Shown: positions 1 to 8,031 of the stretch, piece after piece
Position numbering within the stretch: the first letter of the stretch is position 1
Layout: every line of letters begins with the position of its first letter
From: Chloroflexi bacterium RBG_16_70_13
GTDB lineage: Bacteria; Chloroflexota; Limnocylindria; Limnocylindrales; CSP1-4
Assembly: GCA_001795245.1 (NCBI GenBank)
Contig: MGOD01000121.1
Coordinates: 14,448-32,484, forward strand
Length of the DNA stretch: 18,037 nucleotides
Direction: 5' to 3'
Notes under the pieces: generated by a model
Databases searched by the model: none
Told to the model about the DNA's origin: nothing
What the model saw: only the letters and a program-made list of their open reading frames with translations
Made by a program: the position numbers and the translations under genes

Positions 1-68
1 GCCGGGGCGGGGTCCCCTGCCCGGGCCGGCCCTTCGCCGGACCAACCGCGTCCTGGAGCCACTCGTGA
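1..68 (+). other. Possible 3' end of an upstream gene
   Basis: An open frame enters from the left edge and ends at the TGA at 66-68, overlapping the GTG start of the next gene by four bases (GTGA). The 21 visible codons are rich in Gly, Pro and Ser and match no family I know. The overlap style is the same as in the paa operon of this window, which is the only argument that the frame is real. It could equally be non-coding. Confidence 0.25.
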
Positions 69-865
69 CCACCCCAGATTCGGTCGTCGACCGCACGATG
101 CCCGCGCTCTACCTGGGCCACGGCGCGCCGCCGCTCCTGGAGGACGAGGCTTGGGTCCGCCAGCTCGGCGACTGGGCGGCCGGCCTGCCGCGTCCCAGCT
201 CCATCCTGATCGTCAGCGCCCACTGGCAGACCGCGCCGATCGCCCTCAGCGCGACCCACCCGGTTCCGCTCGTCTATGACTTCTACGGCTTCCCGCAGCA
301 CTACTACGAGATGACCTACGACGCTCCGGCGGCGCCCGAGCTGGCCACGAGGGTCCGGGCCCTCATGCCGGCGTCCGAGCCGGTCATCGAGCGGGAGACC
401 CGCGGCCTGGACCACGGGGCCTGGGTGCCCCTCAAGGCGATGTTCCCGGAGGCCGACATCCCGGTCCTCCAGATGTCCATGCCGGACCTGGACCCGGGTC
501 ATCTGTTCGAGATCGGACGGCGCCTCGCGCCGCTCCGCAACGAGGGCGTGCTGATCGTCGGGAGCGGCTTCATGACCCATGGCCTGCCGTTCATCGCCGA
601 GTACTTCATGGGCAAGCCCGGCGCCCCGCAGTGGTCGATCGACTTCGACGAGTGGGCCCGAGAGGCCCTCGTCCGGGGCGACCTCGACACGCTCTTCGAC
701 TTCCGGGAGAAGGCGCCGGGGATGCCCTGGGCCCACCCGACGGTGGAGCACTTCGCGCCGCTCTTCGTCACGCTGGGCGCCGTGGCGCGACCGGAGGACG
801 CACCCCGGTTTGCGATCGAGGGATACGCGTACGGATTGTCCAAGCGGAGCTTCGAGACCCGCTGA
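65..865 (+). CDS. LigB/DODA-type class III extradiol ring-cleavage dioxygenase
   Basis: The 266-residue product has the length and motif order of the LigB superfamily group that includes plant DOPA-4,5-dioxygenase and E. coli YgiD. It probably cleaves a catechol-type ring in the cytosol using non-haem Fe(II), although some members bind zinc; the substrate cannot be read from sequence. Four histidines sit where the family keeps its metal and catalytic residues: H19 (LGHGAPP), H53 (SAHWQ), H172 (THGLP) and H229 (VEHF). A further conserved GLDHGAW lies near 115-120. The GTG start at 65 has a GGAG seven bases upstream; ATG at 98 (MPALYLGHG) is a credible alternative because many relatives begin there. 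The gene converges on the diguanylate cyclase gene with only 27 bases between the stops. A role in aromatic catabolism is suggested by the nearby paa genes but not shown. Confidence 0.88.
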   Translation: MTTPDSVVDRTMPALYLGHGAPPLLEDEAWVRQLGDWAAGLPRPSSILIVSAHWQTAPIALSATHPVPLVYDFYGFPQHYYEMTYDAPAAPELATRVRALMPASEPVIERETRGLDHGAWVPLKAMFPEADIPVLQMSMPDLDPGHLFEIGRRLAPLRNEGVLIVGSGFMTHGLPFIAEYFMGKPGAPQWSIDFDEWAREALVRGDLDTLFDFREKAPGMPWAHPTVEHFAPLFVTLGAVARPEDAPRFAIEGYAYGLSKRSFETR

Positions 866-892
866 GGGCGCGTGGGCGACGAGGCCCGCCGG

Positions 893-2449
893 TCAGGCCG
901 CCGAGGCGGCCCGCCTGACGGCCGGGTTGGCGTTGCCGGCCGGCGACTGCTCCTCAAGCTCGGGCGCGTAGCTCGCCGCGCGGTGCTTGCCGCGCGCCTT
1001 GGCGTGGTACATCGCCACGTCGGACCGCCGAAGGAGGTCGTCGACGCTCATCGACTCGCCGGCGTGGCAGATCGAGACGCCGACGCTGGCCGAGACTCGG
1101 AGCGGGACGCCCTCGATCTCGAGCGGCTCGGCGATCGCGGCCAGGAGCCGATCGGCGACGGCCTCCGCGTCCTCGAGCCGATCGGTCTGGGGCAGGAGGA
1201 CCGCGAACTCGTCGCCCCCGAGGCGGCAGGCGAGATCGCCGGGGCGGACCGTCCCGAGGAGCCGGTGGCCGATGGCCGACAGCAGGGCGTCGCCGGCGTC
1301 GTGGCCCATGTCGTCGTTGACGTTCTTGAAGTCGTCGAGGTCGAGGAAGAGGGCGGCGGTGCCCTGCCCGGTCGCGAGGGCGGCCGCCACGCCAGCCATG
1401 AAGCGGCGCCGGTTGGCGAGCCCGGTCAGCGGGTCGTGGAAGGCCTGGTAGGAAAGCTGCTCCTCGAGCGCCGCCCGTCGCTCGATATCGCGGGCGAGGA
1501 TCTGAACCATGCCGGCGAGCCGGATCAGCACGAGGACCGAGAGAATGGCCGTCGCCCCGGCGACGACGAAGACGACGGCGTCGGCGCTGCTGCGGTCCAT
1601 CGCCAGGAGGGCGGGTCCGACGAGCATCGCCAGCCCGAGGAGGATGAGGCGGAGCGGCCCGAGCAGGGCGACGGCGACCGGCCGTGGCTCGAACGCCTCT
1701 GTCATCGTCGGGTGGACGGCGGCGGTCGCGAACAGCAGATAGGCGAGGAGCCAGACGCCGTCCAGCCAGCCACCCTCGACGTACGTCTCGTCGAGCGACT
1801 GAAGCCCGAACACGAGGTCCGCGCCGAGCGTCGCGACGAGGCTCGCCACGAGCAGCCGGAAGGCGACCGTGCGGGCGCCGGGCGTCATCACCAGGCCGAG
1901 GGCCATCCCGATCAAGAGCAGGTCGCCGATGGGATAGGCGACCGAGACTGCGAACGAGACCGGCTCGGGATCGGCGTACGCGGCGAGTGGGCCGAGGACG
2001 AAGGCCCACCAGACGACCGCCGCGCCGGTCGCCAGGATCGCCGCATCGAGGAGACCGGCACGGTCACCGCCGGTGACTCGCATCCGGATTGCGAGCAACA
2101 GCCCGACGGCGATGATCGGGTACCCGAGGAGGTACGAGATGTCGGCCGCCGACGGGTAGGGGTCCTCGCCCTGGATGGCAAGGATCGTCCACACGATGTC
2201 GCCGACCACGAAGGCCAGCTGGCCGGCCGCCACGAGGAGCCACGATCGCCAGCCCGCCGGGCGCCGATAGCCGATCGCGACGAGGGCCGCAACGACCGCG
2301 AAGAGGCCGATGAGGTCGTAGACGACCGACTGCTCGGTCGACGCTGGGGGCAGGAGGAAGAAGCCGAGGACGAGAAGAGCCCCGACGGCCGGGACGGCGA
2401 CCCAGCTCCAGCTCCAGTGCTTCGTGATGTCGGAGGACATGGACGGCAT
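893..2449 (-). CDS. Membrane-bound diguanylate cyclase (GGDEF domain)
   Basis: The protein makes cyclic di-GMP from two GTP. The N-terminal ~320 residues form about ten hydrophobic segments, probably a membrane sensor of unknown ligand. A short linker (AxDIERRAALEEQL) leads into a complete GGDEF domain: DPLTGLANRRRF, the metal-binding DLDDFK, and GGDEF itself encoded at 1205-1219. An RPGD lies exactly five residues before GGDEF, matching the inhibitory RxxD I-site, so both catalysis and product inhibition are expected. There is no EAL or HD-GYP domain. The start is uncertain. ATG at 2449 or 2440 places the first membrane helix close to the N-terminus. A TTG at 2521 would add 24 charged residues but has a TACGTT box eight bases upstream (see findings). 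The C-terminal ~25 residues are Ala-rich and disordered. Confidence 0.92.
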   Translation of the reverse strand: MPSMSSDITKHWSWSWVAVPAVGALLVLGFFLLPPASTEQSVVYDLIGLFAVVAALVAIGYRRPAGWRSWLLVAAGQLAFVVGDIVWTILAIQGEDPYPSAADISYLLGYPIIAVGLLLAIRMRVTGGDRAGLLDAAILATGAAVVWWAFVLGPLAAYADPEPVSFAVSVAYPIGDLLLIGMALGLVMTPGARTVAFRLLVASLVATLGADLVFGLQSLDETYVEGGWLDGVWLLAYLLFATAAVHPTMTEAFEPRPVAVALLGPLRLILLGLAMLVGPALLAMDRSSADAVVFVVAGATAILSVLVLIRLAGMVQILARDIERRAALEEQLSYQAFHDPLTGLANRRRFMAGVAAALATGQGTAALFLDLDDFKNVNDDMGHDAGDALLSAIGHRLLGTVRPGDLACRLGGDEFAVLLPQTDRLEDAEAVADRLLAAIAEPLEIEGVPLRVSASVGVSICHAGESMSVDDLLRRSDVAMYHAKARGKHRAASYAPELEEQSPAGNANPAVRRAASAA

Positions 2450-2588
2450 GCAGAGCGCTCGATCTTCCGGGATCAGCCCCGGGTTGGCGCCCACTGTCAC
2501 CACTCGCCGGCGGCGATCCAACCACCCGAACGTACTGCGCGTCGCCTCCCGATGGGAGCCGGCAGGCGCCGAGCCGCTCCCGGGCGCC

Positions 2589-4364
2589 TCAGTCGGCGTG
2601 CGGCGGGACGACGGGCGGTCGTTGGCGGAGCTTCAGGCCGGTCACGAGGCCGGCCTCGGCATCGCGCTCGATCTCGAGATCCAGCTCACCGCGCTTGCCC
2701 AGCAGCCGCCAGGTGGCCGAGGCGGCCCCGTCGCCGGCCACCGCCGGCCCGAGCTCGAGTGGCGAGTGCCGGGCGGCGACGATGCGGAGCACGCGGGCCA
2801 GCGCCGCCCGGTCGATCGCCGGGCCGACGTCGACGTCGCCGGGGAGGGCTGGCTCGGCAGGGCCGGCGGCGTTGATCGTCCGGACCACGGACGTCGCCAC
2901 GGTGAGAATGGCCGCAGATGGCTCCCCGACGACCGTCAGGCCGAGGGCCTGGACGAGCGGCGCACCCGTCGGTGCCATGCGAACCTCGATCCGCACCCGG
3001 CCGCCACGCTCGCCGGCCAGCCACCAGGCGACGTGGAGCGGGGTGTCCGATTCGTCCGGGAGCCCCGGATCAGGATGGAGCGGCCCGTGGCTCGCCCGGA
3101 GCCGCTCGATCGCGGCGCGGCGTTGAGTCAGCGGCTCGTCGAGCTCGACGTTCATGGCGAAGAGTCGGCCGGCGATCTCGTCGTCCCACGCCTCGAGGAG
3201 CCGCTCGACGTCGGCGCGGGCGGCGGCGGTCGAGGCTGCCGGTCGGATCCGGCGCGCCGGCGCCACGTCCGCCGTGAGCAGGCTCGACAGGAGCTCGTGG
3301 CCGAGGAGCGTGCTCGGGGCGTAGCGGTGGTTGGCCAGCACGATCACGCCGAGCCCGGAGGCGCCGTGCCAGCGCATGCTCGATCCGTAGCCCGGATAGC
3401 CACCGCTGTGGCCCGTGATCCGGCCCCACCGTGTGTCGTCGACGGCATAGAGGCCGAAGCCGTACCCGCCCGCCTGGCCGGCCGGATCCGCGTCCGGGCC
3501 GGACAGGATGACCTCGGGAGCCCAGGGGCGGTGGACCTGCTGCATCTCGCGGCGACTGGCCCTCGAGAGCGGCCAGTTGCCCTCCGGATCGTCGCGGGCC
3601 GGGACGGCGTCCGTGAAGAAGGCCACCCAGCGAGCGAGGTCACGGACGGAGGTGAAGACGCCGCCCATCGCGGCCAGCGCCCCGTACGGATCGATCGGCT
3701 CCTCGACGTAGGCGTCGTCGCGCCAGAGGTAGCCGTGGCCCAGGCGCTCGGCCGGCACGTCGTCGCGGAGGTACGTCGTGGCGATCATCCCGAGCGGCTC
3801 GAGCAGGCGCCGGTGGACCACCTCGCGGTACTCCGTCCCGGCAACGTTCGTGATCAGCCGCCCGAGGATCCCGTAGCCGAGGTTCGAGTACTCGAAGCGC
3901 GTCCCCGGTGGCCAGGCAAAGGTGAGCGGACCGCGAAGCAACGCGGAGAACGCCTCGAGATCGAGGCCCTGCTGCCGATCGCCCCATGGGTCGTCGGTCG
4001 CAAGGCCGGACGACATCGTGAGCAGGTGACGGACCGTGACGGGCGGCGAATCGGCGGTCGGGCCGCGAAGCTGCTCGAGCTCCGGGACGTGGCGTCCGAT
4101 CGGGTCGTCGAGGGACAGACGTCCCTCGTCCCGCAGGCCGACGATCGTCGCAGCCGTGAAGCTCTTCGTCATCGACGCGATCCGGAACACGCTGTCGGCG
4201 TCGGGCGGCGCCGTCTCGCCGACACGCAGTGTCCCGATCCCGCGGCTGTGGACCAGCTCGCCGCCGATGACGACGCCGTAGGCGACGCCCGGGATGTGCT
4301 TGCCGGCCAGGTACGCGTCGGCAGCGGCGTCGGCGGCGCGGATGCCGTCGCCGAGCGCGATCAT
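2589..4364 (-). CDS. Serine hydrolase, class C beta-lactamase / penicillin-binding-protein-like
   Basis: The 591-residue protein has all three active-site motifs of the beta-lactamase (PF00144) superfamily: SMTK at 64-67 (nucleophile Ser64, base Lys67), YSN at 159-161, and HSG at 319-321. The HSG replaces the KTG box, as in esterase and D-aminopeptidase relatives. The catalytic domain ends near residue 350. The remaining ~240 residues form a C-terminal extension of beta-strand character that I cannot name. No signal peptide is visible at the ATG start (MIALGDGIRAADAAADAYLAG), so it may be cytosolic and may act as an esterase or peptidase rather than in antibiotic resistance. No Shine-Dalgarno or clear -10 precedes the start. 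The hairpin at 4381-4408 separates it from the Fe-S carrier gene. Confidence 0.9.
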   Translation of the reverse strand: MIALGDGIRAADAAADAYLAGKHIPGVAYGVVIGGELVHSRGIGTLRVGETAPPDADSVFRIASMTKSFTAATIVGLRDEGRLSLDDPIGRHVPELEQLRGPTADSPPVTVRHLLTMSSGLATDDPWGDRQQGLDLEAFSALLRGPLTFAWPPGTRFEYSNLGYGILGRLITNVAGTEYREVVHRRLLEPLGMIATTYLRDDVPAERLGHGYLWRDDAYVEEPIDPYGALAAMGGVFTSVRDLARWVAFFTDAVPARDDPEGNWPLSRASRREMQQVHRPWAPEVILSGPDADPAGQAGGYGFGLYAVDDTRWGRITGHSGGYPGYGSSMRWHGASGLGVIVLANHRYAPSTLLGHELLSSLLTADVAPARRIRPAASTAAARADVERLLEAWDDEIAGRLFAMNVELDEPLTQRRAAIERLRASHGPLHPDPGLPDESDTPLHVAWWLAGERGGRVRIEVRMAPTGAPLVQALGLTVVGEPSAAILTVATSVVRTINAAGPAEPALPGDVDVGPAIDRAALARVLRIVAARHSPLELGPAVAGDGAASATWRLLGKRGELDLEIERDAEAGLVTGLKLRQRPPVVPPHAD

Positions 4365-4380
4365 CGCGGGCCGGGAATCA

Positions 4381-4408
4381 CGAAGCCGCCGGATGTTCGG
4401 CGGCTTCG
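4381..4408 (-). terminator. Perfect 11-bp hairpin after the Fe-S carrier gene
   Basis: CGAAGCCGCCG (4381-4391) and its exact complement CGGCGGCTTCG (4398-4408) flank a six-base loop. The hairpin begins 26 bases after the stop of the minus-strand gene at 4434 and lies before the hydrolase start at 4364. No U-run follows, as is common in high-GC genomes, so termination activity is inferred from position and stem strength. Confidence 0.6.
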
Positions 4409-4433
4409 ACGGCGCTGCGTGCCGGCCGGGTGA

Positions 4434-4814
4434 TCAGTGAGAGCAGGAGCGGGCCTGGCCCGCGTCGTCCGCCGTGCGGAAGCTCGAGCCGCAGCCGCAG
4501 CCCGTGACCGCGTTCGGGTTGTTGACCGTGAAGCCCGCGCCCATGAGCGTGTCGACGTAGTCGATCGAGGCGCCCTTCAGGAGGGGCACGCTCTGGCCGT
4601 CGACATAGACCCTGACGCCGTTGGCCTCGAGGACGTTGTCCTCGGGCGTGGGCTGGTCCTCGAGCATCATCCCGTAGCGATAGCCCGAGCAGCCGCCGGA
4701 GTAGACGTAGACGCGCAGGCCGACGTTCGGGCTCGTCTCTTCCTTCGTGAGCTCGCGAAGCTTGGCGGCGGCAGCGTCGGTGAGCGAGACGACGGTCGGC
4801 TGCTGGTCGATCAT
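4434..4814 (-). CDS. A-type Fe-S cluster carrier (HesB/IscA/ErpA family)
   Basis: The 126-residue protein receives and delivers iron-sulfur clusters to apo-enzymes in the cytosol. The three cluster-binding cysteines are in the family arrangement: C42 in GGCSGYRYG, and C106 and C108 in GCGCGSSF near the C-terminus. The LTDAAAAKLREL start and the GASIDYVDTLMGAGF segment are also typical. An extra tail (RTADDAGQARSCSH) adds a fourth cysteine outside the motif. The ATG at 4814 is preceded at a good distance by GAAGAGG, and the promoter at 4879-4907 lies 58-65 bases upstream, so longer in-frame starts are unlikely. It stands alone, without iscS, iscU or suf genes. The nearby PaaABC epoxidase is di-iron rather than Fe-S, so there is no evident client in the window. 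IscA and ErpA cannot be told apart here. Confidence 0.93.
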   Translation of the reverse strand: MIDQQPTVVSLTDAAAAKLRELTKEETSPNVGLRVYVYSGGCSGYRYGMMLEDQPTPEDNVLEANGVRVYVDGQSVPLLKGASIDYVDTLMGAGFTVNNPNAVTGCGCGSSFRTADDAGQARSCSH

Positions 4815-4878
4815 CAGGGGCGCCTCTTCGGAGGGGATGGATTGCGTGGCTGCCTCGATCGCCGAGGTCGTGGCCCCC

Positions 4879-4907
4879 ATCGTACGCAAGTCAACCGATT
4901 TCGACAA
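4879..4907 (-). promoter_or_regulatory. Sigma-70-type promoter of the Fe-S carrier gene
   Basis: Read on the minus strand, TTGTCG (4907-4902) and TACGAT (4884-4879) are separated by exactly 17 bases. The predicted start is near 4872, giving a leader of about 58 bases that contains the Shine-Dalgarno site. Confidence 0.6.
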
Positions 4908-5050
4908 CCATCCCGCCCAAAATCCCGGGGTCGGGGCAGTCGGCGCACCGGCGCAGGCTTCGGGCGCCTCGGCTATCGTTGACGGGCTCATTCCGGCAGC
5001 CGGCGGGCCACCGCCCGGACTGGCCGGCACTTCTTCCCCACGAGCCCTCG

Positions 5051-5638
5051 ATGCCAGTGTCCGATTCCACTCGCGCCCGCCGCTTCTCGTTGCCGGACCT
5101 CGCCGACGAGCGAGTCGACGAGGCGATCAGCACGTTCCTCACTGGTCCCGAGCAGCGGCGGGGCCGACCGGGTCCGCTGGCATCCCCGCCACCCGGCGGC
5201 AATCCGTTCGCGGCGCTCGAGACACGCATCGCCTGGCAGGAGGCGTTCCGCCGGGAGACCGCCCGAGGCGTCCGCTACCGGCGCCCCTCGGCGGTGATGA
5301 TCATCGCCGGCGAGCCGACGGTCGACTCGCCCGAGGCTGCCCGCTGGCTTGGCCGCGTGGCCGCGCCGATCGCCCACGTGGTCCAGCGCGGGATCCGCGA
5401 GACCGACCTCGTGACGCGCACGGGTGACGCGCGCTTCCAGGTGCTCCTGCCGGAGACCACCGGGCGCGAGGCGACCCATATCGCCACTCGGGTCATCGCG
5501 GACTGCGAGGTCTGGCTCCGGGCCGTCCAGGCCCCTGTCCGGCTCCGCGTCGCGTCGTCGGGAACGACCGCCCACACGACGCTCGAGGTCGCCCTCGAGC
5601 GGGCCCTCGACGCCATCGAGACCGGCCCCGCCGCCTGA
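5051..5638 (+). CDS. Degenerate GGDEF-domain protein with retained I-site; candidate c-di-GMP receptor
   Basis: The 195-residue soluble protein aligns by eye with the GGDEF domain of the active cyclase in this window. DPLTGLANRRRF becomes NPFAALETRIAW, the metal-binding DLDDFK becomes AGEPTV, and GGDEF becomes GDARF (5423-5437), so cyclase activity should be absent. The inhibitory site survives: RETD (5396-5407), then exactly five residues, then the degenerate A-site, followed by QVLLPET like AVLLPQT in the intact enzyme. Known degenerate GGDEF proteins can bind cyclic di-GMP through this site, so a receptor role is my inference. The N-terminal ~50 residues (FSLPDLADERVDEAISTFL) match nothing I know. 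ATG at 5051 is preferred; an upstream start at 4979 would add 24 residues. No good Shine-Dalgarno precedes either. It is divergent from the Fe-S carrier gene and converges on the thiolase gene. Confidence 0.72.
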   Translation: MPVSDSTRARRFSLPDLADERVDEAISTFLTGPEQRRGRPGPLASPPPGGNPFAALETRIAWQEAFRRETARGVRYRRPSAVMIIAGEPTVDSPEAARWLGRVAAPIAHVVQRGIRETDLVTRTGDARFQVLLPETTGREATHIATRVIADCEVWLRAVQAPVRLRVASSGTTAHTTLEVALERALDAIETGPAA

Positions 5639-5669
5639 TTCTGCGGCACGGCGGCCGCCTCGCCCGGAC

Positions 5670-6899
5670 TCAGGCCTCGAGGCGCTCGACGACCGTCGCG
5701 ATCCCCTGGCCCACGCCGATGCACATCGTGGCCAGGCCGTAGCGGCCGCCCCGGGCGGCCAGCTCGTGGACGAGCATCGTGACGAGGCGGGCGCCGCTCA
5801 TGCCCAGCGGGTGCCCGAGCGCGATCGCCCCGCCGTTGACGTTGACGCGGTCCGGGTCCAGGCCGAGCTCGTCGATGCACACGACCGACTGGCTGGCGAA
5901 GGCCTCGTTGAGCTCGACGAGGTCGAGGTCTCCCGCCTCGAGCCCGGCCCGGGCGAGCGCCTTCCGGACAGCCGGGATCGGGCCGGCGCCCATGATCGCG
6001 GGGTCGACGCCGGCGACGGCCGTCGAGACGACCCGGGCCATCGGTCTGAGACCGAGCTCCCGGGCTCGTTCCGCCTCGACGAGCAGAAGGACCGAAGCCC
6101 CGTCGTTGATCCCCGAGCTGTTGCCGGCGGTCACGCTGCCGCCGTCGCGGAAGGCCGGCCGGAGCTTCGCCAGCGCCTCCGGCGTCGTGTCCGCCCGGGG
6201 ATGCTCGTCGCGGCTGACGAGGATCGCATCGCCCTTCCGTTGGGGCACGGGGACGGGCACGACCTGGCCGTCGAAGGCCCCACGTTCGATCGCCGCGACG
6301 GCCCGCCGGTGGCTTGCCAGGGCGAAGGCGTCCTGCCGATCGCGGGAGACGGACCAGCGCTCGACCACGTTCTCGGCCGTCTCGCCCATGGAGTACGGGT
6401 AGTGCATCGCCGCGAGCTTGGGGTTGAGGAAGCGCCAGCCGAGGGTCGTGTCCTGGAGCTCGCGGGCGCCACGGTCCCAGGCGGCCTCCGGCTTGGCCAG
6501 GACGTAGGGCGCCCGGGTCATCGATTCGACGCCCCCGGCGACGAACACGTCGCCGTCGTCGGCGCCGATGGCGTGGGCCGCCGAATTGATGGCCTGGAGC
6601 CCCGAGCCGCACAGGCGGTTCACGGTCAGGCCGGCGACCTCGACCGGCAGGCCCGCCAGGAGGACCGCCATCCGGGCCACGTTCCGGTTGTCTTCGCCGG
6701 CCTGGTTGGCACAGCCGAGGATGACGTCCTCGATGAGGGCCGGGTCGATGCCCGAGCGATCGATCACCGCCCGGATGACGAGCGCGGCGAGGTCGTCCGG
6801 CCGGACCCCCGCGAGCGCGCCGCCGTACCGTCCGATCGGCGTCCTGACGGCCTCGATGATCCAGGCCTCGCGAAGGGGACGATGGGGGTCGCGTGTCAT
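5670..6899 (-). CDS. paaJ: 3-oxoadipyl-CoA thiolase (PaaJ/PcaF type)
   Basis: The protein splits 3-oxoadipyl-CoA with CoA into succinyl-CoA and acetyl-CoA, the last step of both the phenylacetate and beta-ketoadipate routes. The 409-residue length is normal for thiolases. The nucleophile is C97 (NRLCGSG), the His is H363 (GHPLGMSG), and the second active-site Cys is C393 (CIGVGQG). The stretch GCANQAGEDNRNVARMA at 63-79, followed by GWRFLNP, separates the oxoadipyl-CoA thiolases from ordinary acetyl-CoA acetyltransferases. With paaABCD and a paaH-like gene in the window, paaJ is the better name, but pcaF cannot be excluded because no pca genes are visible. The gene is monocistronic. TACGAT ends exactly seven bases before the ATG at 6899, predicting a leaderless transcript. 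A short hairpin separates it from the lipoprotein gene. Confidence 0.9.
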   Translation of the reverse strand: MTRDPHRPLREAWIIEAVRTPIGRYGGALAGVRPDDLAALVIRAVIDRSGIDPALIEDVILGCANQAGEDNRNVARMAVLLAGLPVEVAGLTVNRLCGSGLQAINSAAHAIGADDGDVFVAGGVESMTRAPYVLAKPEAAWDRGARELQDTTLGWRFLNPKLAAMHYPYSMGETAENVVERWSVSRDRQDAFALASHRRAVAAIERGAFDGQVVPVPVPQRKGDAILVSRDEHPRADTTPEALAKLRPAFRDGGSVTAGNSSGINDGASVLLLVEAERARELGLRPMARVVSTAVAGVDPAIMGAGPIPAVRKALARAGLEAGDLDLVELNEAFASQSVVCIDELGLDPDRVNVNGGAIALGHPLGMSGARLVTMLVHELAARGGRYGLATMCIGVGQGIATVVERLEA

Positions 6900-6905
6900 C
6901 GGGCG

Positions 6906-6911
6906 ATCGTA
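6906..6911 (-). promoter_or_regulatory. -10 box (TACGAT) of a leaderless thiolase transcript
   Basis: On the minus strand TACGAT ends at 6906 and the ATG begins at 6899, so the predicted transcription start coincides with the A of the start codon. There is no Shine-Dalgarno and no recognisable -35. It overlaps the small hairpin at 6908-6925. Confidence 0.45.
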
Positions 6912-6925
6912 GCGTGCGAGCTACG
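6908..6925. repeat. Short inverted repeat between lipoprotein stop and thiolase start
   Basis: CGTAGC (6908-6913) and GCTACG (6920-6925) form a perfect 6-bp stem with a six-base loop, covering the TAG stop of the lipoprotein gene. It may be a weak terminator, or an operator overlapping the thiolase -10 box. Confidence 0.35.
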
Positions 6926-7646
6926 GCAGCGCCTCGATGGCATGAAGCGTGAGCGGGGGAACATCCTCGGGACCGCTGAACTCGACGGCATCGTTGAGAC
7001 GGAATAGGACGTCGCCAACGGCGTATAGGTACTCCATCGTGCCGGCCGATGGGAAGACGCTGTAGCTCGCCCATGTCACCGACTTCCCGCCCAGTGTCAG
7101 ATTCTCGAAGACGCCCGGCCAGTTCGGGTCGGCCATCGCCAAGGTACGGGCGGGGATGAGTTGCTCCGTCCGGGCACCCGGGAACCTGAAGGCGACAATC
7201 AGCACGCCTGGCGGCTCGTCGACATCCGTATAGGCGATCGCCAGATCGACGGAGTCGATGTCGACGCCGAGTGCCGCCGCGAGGTCCTGCGGCTCACCTG
7301 GACAGATGTTCAAGCACATGTCACCGCTGGCCGGGAAGTCGCTGGCCGAGAGGCTGGATCGCAGCAGAGGAATGCCGTCAAGCTCTACCGGCAGCATGGC
7401 CTCGAGGTCTGCGGCGGCCGGTGTCGCGGTCGGCGACGCCGTCAGTACGGCGCCTGGTGTCGGCGAGGCGGTCGCGACAGCCGTGAGCGTTGGCGATGGG
7501 TCGGGCGACGGCGAGGCCGCCACGATCACGGCTGGAGTCGATGGGCCCGACTCCTCGGTCGGCTCCACATTCACGTCGGGTCCTGCCGAGCACGCGACAC
7601 CAACGAGCGCAACGAGCAGCGCCAGTAACACTTTTCGTGGGTTCAT
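6921..7646 (-). CDS. Predicted lipoprotein of unknown function
   Basis: The 241-residue product begins with MNPRKVLLALLVALVGVAC, a lipoprotein signal peptide with lipobox VGVAC; Cys19 is the probable lipidated residue. A Pro/Ser/Thr/Ala-rich stalk (about 25-75) with PSPDPSPT and TASPTP motifs is followed by a compact domain (about 80-241). That domain contains two close cysteines (DMCLNIC) and repeats of hydrophobic strand pattern. I recognise no family. This build (anchor, disordered stalk, small domain) suggests a cell-surface protein. A TAGGGT box (7661-7656) lies nine bases before the ATG at 7646, giving a leader of about three bases. It is co-directional with the thiolase gene, but the gap holds both a hairpin and a separate -10 box, so they are probably separate units. 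Confidence 0.8.
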   Translation of the reverse strand: MNPRKVLLALLVALVGVACSAGPDVNVEPTEESGPSTPAVIVAASPSPDPSPTLTAVATASPTPGAVLTASPTATPAAADLEAMLPVELDGIPLLRSSLSASDFPASGDMCLNICPGEPQDLAAALGVDIDSVDLAIAYTDVDEPPGVLIVAFRFPGARTEQLIPARTLAMADPNWPGVFENLTLGGKSVTWASYSVFPSAGTMEYLYAVGDVLFRLNDAVEFSGPEDVPPLTLHAIEALP

Positions 7647-7802
7647 ATCCCCGCGACCCTAGCGCGCTTGATCGACAACCAGGAAGGGTCAGAGGTCCCG
7701 TCGGCGCACGTCCCTCGTCCTGGCGGTCGTACGTTGGTTCGGCCGCATCCTGGCCCGATTCCAGCCGCGCCGGCGCTACGGATCGTTCGCGGCCGCTTGC
7801 TT

Positions 7803-7990
7803 GCCCAATTCCACTCATGGCAGCACTACGCACCGCCGGTCCGGCCACCGCGGCGTGCGACGCTCCGAATCCACCCCGCCGCGAGCGTGGCACGGCACGA
7901 ATCCATCGACCCCGGGCGGCCCGAGACCCTCGATCGCCGCCTCGGAGTTGCATAGCGATGGCCCCACCGGAATTGGGCGCAATGGCAGCA
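7803..7990. repeat. Paired AATT / ATGGCAGCA motifs
   Basis: GCCCAATTCC at 7803-7812 and GGAATTGGGC at 7969-7978 are exact reverse complements. Each is followed, after 4 and 3 bases, by the same nonamer ATGGCAGCA (7817-7825 and 7982-7990). The two copies lie about 165 bases apart in otherwise unrelated sequence. They may be paired protein-binding sites or remnants of a small repeat family. Confidence 0.4.
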
Positions 7991-8009
7991 AGTCATCGGC
8001 GCTCAGTCC

Positions 8010-8031
8010 GCTCGCGGCCGCGCCCGCGAGC
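8010..8031 (-). terminator. 8-bp hairpin after the paaH-like gene
   Basis: GCTCGCGG (8010-8017) and CCGCGAGC (8024-8031) are exact complements with a six-base loop, beginning 39 bases after the minus-strand stop at 8070. No U-run follows. The surrounding sequence is extremely GC-rich, so chance stems are common here and the terminator call is modest. Confidence 0.35.

Noticed and set aside
872..2875. Very long open frames opposite real genes, for example 872-2875 (+), 2424-4433 (+), 5275-7074 (-), 5424-7007 (+) and 16050-18017 (-)
   Set aside because: They are Arg/Pro/Gly-rich low-complexity translations antisense or out of frame to genes with clear family motifs. High GC content suppresses stop codons in such frames.
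2589..4364. Antibiotic-resistance beta-lactamase
   Set aside because: The active-site motifs are those of the broad serine hydrolase family, with HSG instead of KTG and no signal peptide, so resistance cannot be claimed.
4434..5030. Longer 198-residue version of the Fe-S carrier starting at 5030
   Set aside because: The predicted promoter start near 4872 lies downstream of that codon, the extra residues show no conservation pattern, and the ATG at 4814 has a good Shine-Dalgarno.
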